Source of the DNA: Candidatus Ribeiella danica
GTDB taxonomy: Bacteria > Chloroflexota > Chloroflexia > Chloroflexales > Roseiflexaceae
Direction: 5' to 3'
Assembly (NCBI GenBank): GCA_016717335.1
Contig: JADKFS010000001.1
Span: 1,302,001-1,366,000 of the forward strand
Length of the DNA stretch: 64,000 nucleotides
This document shows positions 57,975 to 64,000 of the stretch, in pieces. How positions within the stretch are numbered: position 1 is the first letter of the stretch; each line of letters starts with the position of its first letter. Below the pieces are notes generated by a model. That model made no database searches. It saw nothing but the letters and a program-made list of their open reading frames with translations, and was not told the DNA's origin. A program made the translations under genes and the position numbers.

Positions 57975-58200
57975 CAAGGCGACAAGGCGACAAGGCGACA
58001 AGGCGACAAGGCGACAAGGCGACAAGGCGACAAGGCGACAAGGCGACAAGGAGACAAGGAGACAAGGAGACAAGGAGACAAGGAGACAAGGAGACCGGGT
58101 GACTTGAAGCTGGCACTTGGTCTTTGGTCCTTGGTCCTTGGTCCTTGGTCCTTGGTCTTTGGTCCATCGTCCATCGTCCATCGTCCATCGTCTTTCGTCT
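57973..58200. repeat. Large GACAAGGC/GACAAGGA and GTCCTTG/CATCGTC array
   Basis: Nine GACAAGGC units (57973-58044) followed without break by six GACAAGGA units (58045-58092), then a 25-base spacer, six to seven GTCCTTG/GTCTTTG units (58117-58162) and four to five CATCGTC units (58164-58200). It fills most of the gap between the alpha-E and transglutaminase genes. Confidence 0.95.
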
Positions 58201-58292
58201 CCCGTCATCGTCCCTCTCGGGGCCTTGGGAACTTCGGATCTACGGCCCAGCTCTTGCTCATTGGGGCCTGGCTACCGACTACTGGCTACTCT

Positions 58293-59123
58293 ATGCGACT
58301 GCAGATCGAGCACGAGACAACCTTCAGGTACGACGAGCCGGTGCGCGAGGCTGTGTGCGAGGCGCGGCTGCGCCCGCGCGAGGAGGCCGGCCAGCGGGTG
58401 GCAAGCTTCCGGCTGACGCTCGACCCGCCGGCCCCGTTCGACGCGCTGGCCGACCGCTTCGGCAACGCGCTGCACTGCTACAGCGTGCTGCAGCCGCATC
58501 GCCGGCTGGTCGTCACGGCCACGAGCGTGGTCGAGACCAGCTCGACGGCGCTGGTCGACGCGCCGGAGCTCTCCCCGATCCAGCGGCACAGCTTCGCCGC
58601 CGCCAGCCAGTACGTGCCGCTCACCGGCGAGCTGCTGGCGTTCGCGCGGGCGCACGCGCCGGCGGGCGACGAAGAGGCGTCCGCGCGCGCGCTCATGGAC
58701 GCGATCTACACTAGCTGCGCCTACGAGGCCGGCAGCACCGATATCTCGACTACCGCCGAGGCCGTGCTGGAGGGCCGTCGCGGCGTCTGCCAGGACTTCG
58801 CGCACCTGATGATCGCGCTGTGCCGCAGCCTGGGCCGGCCGGCGCGCTACGTCAGCGGCTACCTCTACGACCCGGCCCTACCCCCCGACCAGATCCTGGC
58901 CAGCCACGCCTGGGCCGAGGTCTTCCTGGCGGGCCGCGGCTGGCTCGGGCTCGACCCGACCCACAACAGCGCGACCGGCGAGCACTACGTGCGCGTCGCG
59001 GTCGGCCGCGACTACGCCGACGCCGCGCCGATCCGCGGTATCTATCAGGGCGGCGCGCGCGAGACGCTCACGGTGCGCGTGCGAATCCGCGTGGCCGAGG
59101 AGCCGGCATCGATCGCGTACTAG
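58293..59123 (+). CDS. Transglutaminase-like cysteine protease
   Basis: 276-residue papain-like transglutaminase-fold protein with an N-terminal beta domain (MRLQIEHETTFRYDEPVREAVCEARLRPR). Catalytic triad: Cys in RRGVCQDFAHLM, His in SHAWAEVFL, Asp in GLDPTHN. This architecture accompanies CP-ATPgrasp and alpha-E proteins and is thought to process or remove the peptide they make. ATG 58293 begins the conserved domain; the repeat array and an in-frame read-through of it lie upstream. Confidence 0.9.
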   Translation: MRLQIEHETTFRYDEPVREAVCEARLRPREEAGQRVASFRLTLDPPAPFDALADRFGNALHCYSVLQPHRRLVVTATSVVETSSTALVDAPELSPIQRHSFAAASQYVPLTGELLAFARAHAPAGDEEASARALMDAIYTSCAYEAGSTDISTTAEAVLEGRRGVCQDFAHLMIALCRSLGRPARYVSGYLYDPALPPDQILASHAWAEVFLAGRGWLGLDPTHNSATGEHYVRVAVGRDYADAAPIRGIYQGGARETLTVRVRIRVAEEPASIAY

Positions 59124-59134
59124 CCTCAATACGT

Positions 59135-59214
59135 TTCAAATAGCCACGAACGCACGAAGACTCCAAGGTTTGGAAGGTCTTCATCTGGCCTTCGTGCCTT
59201 CGAGTCTTCGTGGT
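59135..59214. repeat. CACGAAC/CTTCGTG octamer repeat hairpin
   Basis: CCACGAACGCACGAAGACTCC (20 of its bases at 59137-59156) and the inverted CCTTCGTGCCTTCGAGTC / TTCGTGG arm (59189-59214). Same family as 18646. It lies between convergent genes. Confidence 0.85.
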
Positions 59215-59276
59215 GAAGCTTCCGAGCGCGCGTATTTGAGCTGATCGGATCGATCCGGAATGTTTCTGCCAGTACG

Positions 59277-60380
59277 CTAGCGCGTGGCGGGCTGGGCGCG
59301 CCGCGACACATAGACCAGCACGATCGCGACGATCAGCGCCAGCAGCCCGAGCGCGACCAGCTTGGCGCGCCGGTCGCCGCCGTAGATGCCGAGCACGCCG
59401 AAGCTGGCGCTCAGCCCGTAGTAGAACAGCACGATCTGGCGCGTCGAGAAGCCCAGGTCGCGCAGGCGCAGGTGCAGGTGGTCGCGCCCGCCCTGCGAGG
59501 GCGAGCGGCCGGCCAGGGCGCGCGAGACGATCAGCCAGGCCACGTCGAGGATCGGCACGCCGAGCACCAGCAGCACTGTCGCCAGCTTGGCCCCGCCGAT
59601 GATCGCGCTGACGCCCAGCACGTAGCCCAGGAACTCCGCGCCGCTGTCACCCATGAAGATCCGCGCCGGCGGGAAGTTGAACAGCAGGAAGCCGGCGCAG
59701 GCGCCCGCCAGCGCCAGCGGCAGCAGCGCGATCGACAGCTGCGGCGGGTCCTGCCGCAGCGCGTTGAGCGCCAGCGCCAGCGCCGCGATCAGCGAGACGC
59801 CCGCCGCCAGCCCGTCGATCCCGTCCGACCAGTTGATCGTGTTGGTCATCCAACCGATCCAGAAGACCGTCGCGGCGATCGCCAGCCACGGGCTGACCTG
59901 GTACAGGTTGACCTGCTCGACGAACGGGAAGTTGAACGCCGTGAGGATGATGCCGCGGGCCTGGTCGCCGGGCTGGTAGAGCGTGTGGTCCCACAGAAAC
60001 GGCCCGACCGCGATCAGGCCGGCCAGCGCTTGGGCGATGAACTTGGGCAGCGGCGGCAGCTCGACCACGTCGTCGATCCACATCACCAGGAAGACCAGCG
60101 TGCCGCCGGCCAGCAGCAGCCCCAGCCGCAGCAGCTCGAACCCCGAGCGCCGGATCAGCGGGTCGAGCGCCAGCGTGAGCAGCAGCGCGGCGACAAACCC
60201 GCCGTAGATCGCGATCCCGCCGACGTTCGGCGTCGGGCGGGCGTGCAGCCGCCGGCCGCCGGGGTGCGCCACCCAGCCGCGCCGCGCGCACAGCCGCATC
60301 ACCGGCGGCACCAGCAGGGCGGTGGCTGCGAGGGCGACGAGGAAGGTTCCGATGAGGAGCGTGGCATTGATCAGGTTCAT
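59277..60380 (-). CDS. WecA/TagO-type undecaprenyl-phosphate sugar-1-phosphate transferase
   Basis: 367-residue polytopic membrane enzyme that moves a sugar-phosphate (probably GlcNAc-1-P) from its UDP form to undecaprenyl phosphate, the first step of O-antigen, teichoic-acid or related glycan synthesis. About ten helices. Motifs: DDVVELPPLPKF, TINWSDGIDGLAAGVS, FMGDSGAEFLGYVLG and the C-terminal DHLHLRL histidines. ATG 60380 has a weak ribosome site. It may supply carrier lipid for the glycosyltransferases and the LCP protein elsewhere in the window. Confidence 0.9.
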   Translation of the reverse strand: MNLINATLLIGTFLVALAATALLVPPVMRLCARRGWVAHPGGRRLHARPTPNVGGIAIYGGFVAALLLTLALDPLIRRSGFELLRLGLLLAGGTLVFLVMWIDDVVELPPLPKFIAQALAGLIAVGPFLWDHTLYQPGDQARGIILTAFNFPFVEQVNLYQVSPWLAIAATVFWIGWMTNTINWSDGIDGLAAGVSLIAALALALNALRQDPPQLSIALLPLALAGACAGFLLFNFPPARIFMGDSGAEFLGYVLGVSAIIGGAKLATVLLVLGVPILDVAWLIVSRALAGRSPSQGGRDHLHLRLRDLGFSTRQIVLFYYGLSASFGVLGIYGGDRRAKLVALGLLALIVAIVLVYVSRRAQPATR

Positions 60381-60404
60381 TATATCTATCGTTCAGAGCG
60401 GGCG

Positions 60405-60592
60405 GGCGATGGGCGATGGACGATGGACCAAGGACGATGGACCAAGGATGATAGACCAAGGACCAAGGACCAACGACCAACGACCAAGCGCCAGGTTCAA
60501 GGCACCCGGGTCTCCTTGTCTCCTTGTCTCCCTCGCGCCCCAAGCCCCACGGTCACCCGGTCACCTTGTCACCTTGTCACCTTGTCACGCTA
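60405..60592. repeat. Multi-family heptamer/octamer array
   Basis: GATGGAC/GATGGGC words, GACCAAG and GACCAAC units (60408-60488), TCTCCTTG units (60511-60532), then GTCACCTT units (60554-60590). At least four word families are joined end to end. It separates upp and the WecA-like gene, which are on the same strand, and touches the stop of upp. Confidence 0.92.
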
Positions 60593-61216
60593 CCCGGTGC
60601 CGAACTGCCGGTCGCCCGCGTCGCCGAGGCCGGGGACGATGTAGCCCTTATCGTTCAGGCGCTCGTCGACGGCGGCCAGGTAGATCGGCACGTCGGCGTG
60701 GGCGCTCGTGAGCGCGGCGACGCCCTCCGGCGCGGCGATCAGCCCAAGAAAGATAATCTGCTTGGCGCCCCAGCGCTTCAGGATATCGACCGAGGCGATC
60801 GCCGAGCCGCCGGTCGCCAGCATCGGGTCGAGCACCATGCACAGGTCGACATCCACCTCGGGCGGCAGCTTGTTGTAGTAGGTCACCGGCTCCAGGGTGG
60901 CGTGGTCGCGGTAGAGGCCGAGGTGCCAGACGTGCGCGGTCGGGATCAGGTCGAGGATCGGGTCGACCATGCCGAGCCCGGCGCGCAGGATCGGCACTAG
61001 CCCGATCTGGGCGCCGATCTCCTGGCCGACCAGCCGGGCGAGCGGCGTCTCGATCTCCACCGCGCTGAGCGGCAGGTCGAGCGTCGCCTCGTAGATCAGA
61101 AACTGGGTGAGCTCGCGCACCAGCTCGCGGAACTTCTTCGGCTCGGTGATCGTGCGGCGCAGCAGCGTCAGCTTGTGCTGCACCAGCGGATGCGGAGAGA
61201 TGTGAACGTGTGGCAT
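60590..61216 (-). CDS. upp: Uracil phosphoribosyltransferase
   Basis: Pyrimidine salvage enzyme making UMP from uracil and PRPP; 208 residues, normal length. Motifs: start HPLVQHKLTLLRR, VPILRAGLGMVDPI, PRPP loop VLDPMLATGGSA and the C-terminal uracil-binding VDERLNDKGYIVPGLGDAGDR. ATG 61216 has AGGAG-like sequence upstream (GGAGGGCGCTGC). UMP could serve the UDP-sugar needs of the downstream WecA-like gene, but the link is only positional. Confidence 0.96.
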   Translation of the reverse strand: MPHVHISPHPLVQHKLTLLRRTITEPKKFRELVRELTQFLIYEATLDLPLSAVEIETPLARLVGQEIGAQIGLVPILRAGLGMVDPILDLIPTAHVWHLGLYRDHATLEPVTYYNKLPPEVDVDLCMVLDPMLATGGSAIASVDILKRWGAKQIIFLGLIAAPEGVAALTSAHADVPIYLAAVDERLNDKGYIVPGLGDAGDRQFGTG

Positions 61217-61330
61217 GCAGCGCCCTCCTGGCTAATACTGGCTGCCCATTATAGCCGATCTCGCGCGGCGGAAATCAGTAGGCTGCCGGCCCTCATCGAG
61301 CCGGCGAGTCGCCACGCCGGGGCGGGCAGA

Positions 61331-62596
61331 TCACTCTGCCACGAACTCGCGCCACAGCTCCTCGAACGACCGTTTCGGATCGCGCCAGTACCGCTCCGGG
61401 TCAACCGCAATCGGCGGCGCGACGTCGACAACTGTGGGCCGGCTCGCCGCGAAGCGCCGCAGCGCGCCGGCGGCGGCCTTCTCGCGGCCGTCGGCGTCCA
61501 CGACCCCAAGCGTGCGCTCGCGGATCGCCCGGTCGAGCGGCGGCCTCTGCCACAGCGGCTGCGGGTAGTCGGCGTAGGCGGCTAGCCAGGCGCCGCGTGC
61601 CCCTGCGCTACGCAGCCGGTCGAGCGCCTCCTCAATAAAGGCCGCCTGCTCCTCGGGCTCAGCGCGGTATGCGTGCAGCGGCCGCCCGTAGGCGCTGTCG
61701 TCGATCCAGCCGGATTGCCCGCTTGGCGCGGTTGGCAGGCCCAGGCTGGTGACGATCGCCGGCCGCCCGGCCAGCGCCGCTGTCAGCGCGTGCATGTAGG
61801 CGACATACGCCGCGTGGGCGGGCCGCCCCCGCTCAGGCCGCTCCGGCGGGTCGGCCGCGACGCCCGTCAGGTCGCAATGCTCCGCAATATCCGCTGGGCG
61901 CGGGCCTGCGCTGATCGTCAACCCTCGCGCCGAGGCGACGCCCAGCAGCGGCGCCTGGGCGCCCTGCTCGCGCAGCGCCTCACCCATCGCCGCGAACCAC
62001 TCGGCGACAGCCTGAGCTGAGCCGGGCTTATGGATTCGCTCCAGCCCTTCGCCGAGCTGCCAGGTTTTCAGCGCGGGGTGCGACCGGAAATAGCCGACGA
62101 CCTCGCGGATGAAGTAGCGCTGCGCGTCCAGCATGGGCGTCGTGTGAAACAGGTCGCGGGTCTGGTTGGTGTGGTAGCTGTCGTCATAGAGCAGCAGCGG
62201 GCCGCTGTTCGGGCGCAACACGATCGTGGGACCGACCAGCCGGGCGGCGCTGCGCAGCTCGTCGAGCACATCGACGCCGTTGGCCCAGCCGGGGACTTGG
62301 AGCGCCCCCCCGATCGCCACCGGAAACAGCGAGGCGACGACGCCAAGCCCGGACTCCTGCGCTGCGTCGAGCGCATGCTCCAGCGCGCGCAGCGCAGTGC
62401 CGTTTATCCGCCGCGCGCCGGGCTGGAAGTCCTCCCAGCGTAGGCAAAAGCGCACGGTGTCGCAGCCCAGCGACGCGACGTGGACCAGCTCCTCGCGAGC
62501 CTCGCCGCGGTCGAACGCGCGCCACCAGCCGAGCGCCTTCCGGCGCGGCCAGTAGGTCAGCCCCAGGCTGAACCGGATCGCTTGTGAATCAGACAT
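61331..62596 (-). CDS. Glycosidase-like TIM-barrel protein
   Basis: 421-residue soluble protein that looks like a glycoside hydrolase barrel: N-terminal RFSLGLTYWPRRKALGWW, LGCDTVRFCLRWEDFQPGARRINGTALRALEHALDAA, GLGVVASLFP, LKTWQLGEGLERI (possible acid/base Glu) and IVTSLGLPT. The relation to GH5-like mannanases and cellulases is by overall layout only, and I cannot fix both catalytic acids. No signal peptide. ATG 62596 has CAGGAG upstream; a longer frame by 12 codons is less likely. Confidence 0.55.
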   Translation of the reverse strand: MSDSQAIRFSLGLTYWPRRKALGWWRAFDRGEAREELVHVASLGCDTVRFCLRWEDFQPGARRINGTALRALEHALDAAQESGLGVVASLFPVAIGGALQVPGWANGVDVLDELRSAARLVGPTIVLRPNSGPLLLYDDSYHTNQTRDLFHTTPMLDAQRYFIREVVGYFRSHPALKTWQLGEGLERIHKPGSAQAVAEWFAAMGEALREQGAQAPLLGVASARGLTISAGPRPADIAEHCDLTGVAADPPERPERGRPAHAAYVAYMHALTAALAGRPAIVTSLGLPTAPSGQSGWIDDSAYGRPLHAYRAEPEEQAAFIEEALDRLRSAGARGAWLAAYADYPQPLWQRPPLDRAIRERTLGVVDADGREKAAAGALRRFAASRPTVVDVAPPIAVDPERYWRDPKRSFEELWREFVAE

Positions 62597-62654
62597 ACCA
62601 AGCTCCTGAGCAGCATCTGCCTGCCTCCGCAAGACCGTGTATTATACCCGCTGG

Positions 62655-63075
62655 GGCGGGCGTGTGCCATCGGGGCGCTGCGCCCCCGGCCCCCCGCCTG
62701 TTGCTCGTGCCGAGGGCGTGACCTGTCGTCTGGTCATCTTTTTTCCAGGGTGTGGCGTCCCCAGTCACCTTGTCGCCTTGTCTCCTTGTCTCCTTGTCTC
62801 CGGGGCGCGGGCTCCCCCGGCCCCCCGCCCGGGGGAGCCCGCGCCGGTTCCCCCGGCCCCCCTCCGGCAAATGAGGCCGTCTCCATTTCAATGCGCGTGG
62901 CCCATGCCTCATACCATTCCAAGCACGGCCTGTGCACATCCCGCTGCGCCTGGATTCAGCTGGGCATGCACGCCAAGCGCTAAAGACGAGGCTGGCTTCT
63001 TTTGGGGTCCAGGGGCGCAAGCCCGGGCCGCGGCCGGCCCCTGCGCGCGGGGGCACGGGGGGCGCGCAGCCACTC
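62655..63075. repeat. Dispersed repeat family A, copy 4 (inverted), with a heptamer insertion
   Basis: Reverse orientation of the family A order: GGGGCGCTGCGCCCCC, then an inserted TCTCCTTG/GTCGCCTT octamer run (62763-62800), a long stem GGCGCGGGCTCCCCCGG / CCGGGGGAGCCCGCGCC-like (62816-62854), CCTCCGGCAAATGAGG, GCATGCCTC-type core (62905-62980) with TGGATTCAGC and GTGCACATCCC, TTTTGGGGTCCAGGGGCGCA and GCGCGCAGCC. No gene is supported in the 600-base gap. Confidence 0.78.
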
Positions 63076-63195
63076 CTAAAGCGAAGTATAATTGGGCGAG
63101 TGTGGCGGCGCGGCCAAGCGCCGCTGATAGCGCGCAGGTCGCGCAGTTGACCAGATGAGACAGAATAGCGGCGCCGCGCCGCCAGGAAGAGGTAT

Positions 63196-63666
63196 ATGCC
63201 AATCGACGAGTCCCGCTTCCGCCAGGCGATGGGCTACTTCGCCAGCGGAGTGACGGTTGTAACAACCGCAAGCCAGGGCGAGCTCTATGGAATGACCGTC
63301 AGCTCCTTCACATCGCTCTCGCTCCAGCCGCCGCTGGTGCTGATCTGCGTCGACAAGAGCGTGCCCACGCACGATGCGATCGCCGCCGCCGGCTGCTACG
63401 TGGTCAACGTCCTGGAGAAGCGGCAGGAGCACCTCTCGCGCCGGTTCGCCGTCAGCGGCAACGACAAGTTCAAGGGCATCGCCTGGCACAGCGGGCAGCT
63501 CGGCCTGCCGGTGCTCGAAGGCGTGCTGGCGGTGATCGAGTGCAGGCTGCACAACACCCTCGACGGCGGCGACCACACCATCTATGTCGGCCAGGTCGTC
63601 GACACCGAGGTGCTCGAGGGCACGCCGCTGCTCTACTACCGGCGCGGCTACCACGAGCTGAAATAG
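63196..63666 (+). CDS. Flavin reductase-like FMN-binding protein
   Basis: 156-residue flavin reductase domain protein, the small component of two-component monooxygenases: SRFRQAMGYFASGVTVVTT, GMTVSSFTSLSLQPPLVLICV (FMN phosphate and isoalloxazine contacts), VNVLEKRQEHLSRRFA and the C-terminal YYRRGYHEL. It would supply reduced flavin to an oxygenase not seen here. ATG 63196 has AGGAAGAGG upstream. The universal stress gene follows after 30 bases. Confidence 0.9.
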   Translation: MPIDESRFRQAMGYFASGVTVVTTASQGELYGMTVSSFTSLSLQPPLVLICVDKSVPTHDAIAAAGCYVVNVLEKRQEHLSRRFAVSGNDKFKGIAWHSGQLGLPVLEGVLAVIECRLHNTLDGGDHTIYVGQVVDTEVLEGTPLLYYRRGYHELK

Positions 63667-63696
63667 GAGCCTACTGCACGGAGAAGGAGACGACCG

Positions 63697-64000
63697 ATGT
63701 ACAAGCGTATCATGGTTCCGCTGGATGGATCGGATCTGGCTCAGACCGCGCTGCCCCACGCGCTGGAGATGTGCCGCGCCTTCGGGGCGACGCTGGTGCT
63801 GCTGCACGTGCGCGACGCGCGGCAGGGCAGCGCCGAGGCGTCGCGGCGCTACCTGGAGTACACCCGCCGCAGCTACGCCAACACCGACCTGTCGATCGAG
63901 CTGGCGGTGCGCGAAGGCCCGGTGGCCGAGGCGATCGTGCAGGCGGCCGGCGACGAGCAGATCGACGTGGTCGTGATGGCGACGCACGGTCGCAGCGGTC
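63697..64000 (+). CDS. Universal stress protein, 3' end outside the window
   Basis: First 101 codons of a UspA-type protein: MYKRIMVPLDGSDLAQTALPHALEMCRAFGATLVLLHVRDA at the start, and IDVVVMATHGRSG at the window edge, where the ATP-binding glycine loop (GxxGxxxxxxGS) of ATP-type family members would continue. ATG 63697 follows GAGAAGGAGA. Probably co-transcribed with the flavin reductase. Confidence 0.9.
   Translation, partial: MYKRIMVPLDGSDLAQTALPHALEMCRAFGATLVLLHVRDARQGSAEASRRYLEYTRRSYANTDLSIELAVREGPVAEAIVQAAGDEQIDVVVMATHGRSG

Noticed and set aside
57973..58200. Possible CRISPR array
   Set aside because: Units are 7-8 bases without unique spacers, and no cas genes are present.
58104..58292. 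N-terminal extension of the transglutaminase through the GTCCTTG repeats
   Set aside because: It encodes only repeat residues (SLVLGPW), and the conserved beta domain starts at 58293; no signal peptide is expected in this family.

Overview
The window is a GC-rich bacterial chromosome segment, most likely from a filamentous member of the Chloroflexota, class Chloroflexia (Roseiflexus/Kouleothrix-like). This placement is an inference from gene content and style: a complete F-type ATP synthase operon followed by a lone mreB, Thr/Pro-rich linkers in lipoproteins, several Gfo/Idh/MocA oxidoreductases and MurT. The window has no rRNA or other decisive marker.

Layout. 0-8.9 kb: atpBEFHAGDC, then mreB and a DUF402 gene. 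9-13.9 kb: a metallophosphoesterase lipoprotein, a zinc-ribbon protein, an oxidoreductase and a pair of related small proteins. 14.3-17.4 kb: three overlapping or adjacent glycosyltransferases. 17.4-25.8 kb: a nicotinamidase-like hydrolase behind a strong promoter with operator-like dyads, a zinc ribbon, a second oxidoreductase, a macro-domain protein, a VWA lipoprotein, a TMEM175-type channel, MurT and a YihG-like acyltransferase. 26-32.4 kb: a MerA-like flavoprotein and an AttEFGH-like export set (ATPase, 850-residue permease, AttH). 32.6-41.3 kb: a PD-(D/E)XK-like protein, TrmJ, GlpX, long RmlA, an SH3-NlpC/P60 hydrolase with a long leader, and an LCP protein fused to a zinc finger. 41.4-47.3 kb: MarR, a MacA-like adaptor with a MacB-like permease, a MerT-HMA fusion, DUF4188 and a small exported peptide. 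47.4-52.75 kb: a lower-GC accessory block (aminoglycoside nucleotidyltransferase-like protein, methyltransferase, macrolide/sterol-type glycosyltransferase, VOC protein, DUF4287, a receiver-domain relic) that contains one attC-like recombination site and ends at the 3' end of a tRNA-Asn gene. 53-64 kb: an RlmI-like methyltransferase, a PEBP protein, the ATP-grasp/alpha-E/transglutaminase trio, a WecA/TagO-type transferase, Upp, a glycosidase-like protein, a flavin reductase and the start of a universal stress protein.

The most unusual property is the repeat landscape. About thirty loci carry short tandem repeats of 7 or 8 bases in many sequence families (for example GGGGCTT, TCCCCTG, AACTCAA, GTCCTTG, TGACTAC, GACAAGGC, CACGAAGG). 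Most are arranged as two roughly complementary arms that could form a hairpin. They lie between the ATP synthase genes just ahead of the next start codon. They also lie in frame inside at least five proteins (three glycosyltransferases, MurT and the RlmI-like enzyme) and in a lipoprotein signal peptide. A unit of 7 bases without an internal stop codes for the same heptapeptide repeat, cyclically permuted, in all three frames, so these elements can enter coding regions without closing the frame. They resemble the heptanucleotide STRR repeats known from heterocystous cyanobacteria. I do not know of a description of this degree of coding insertion in this phylum.

Several longer dispersed families (called A, B and C here) also recur: A is about 250-400 bp with a conserved core, B is a C-rich block plus a large dyad, and C is a G/C-rich dyad with fixed flanks. 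Promoters with near-consensus -35/-10 boxes and 17-bp spacing are visible ahead of tRNA-Asn, the nicotinamidase-like gene, marR, glpX, the ATP-grasp operon, the glycosyltransferase operon, the RlmI-like gene and the NlpC/P60 gene.
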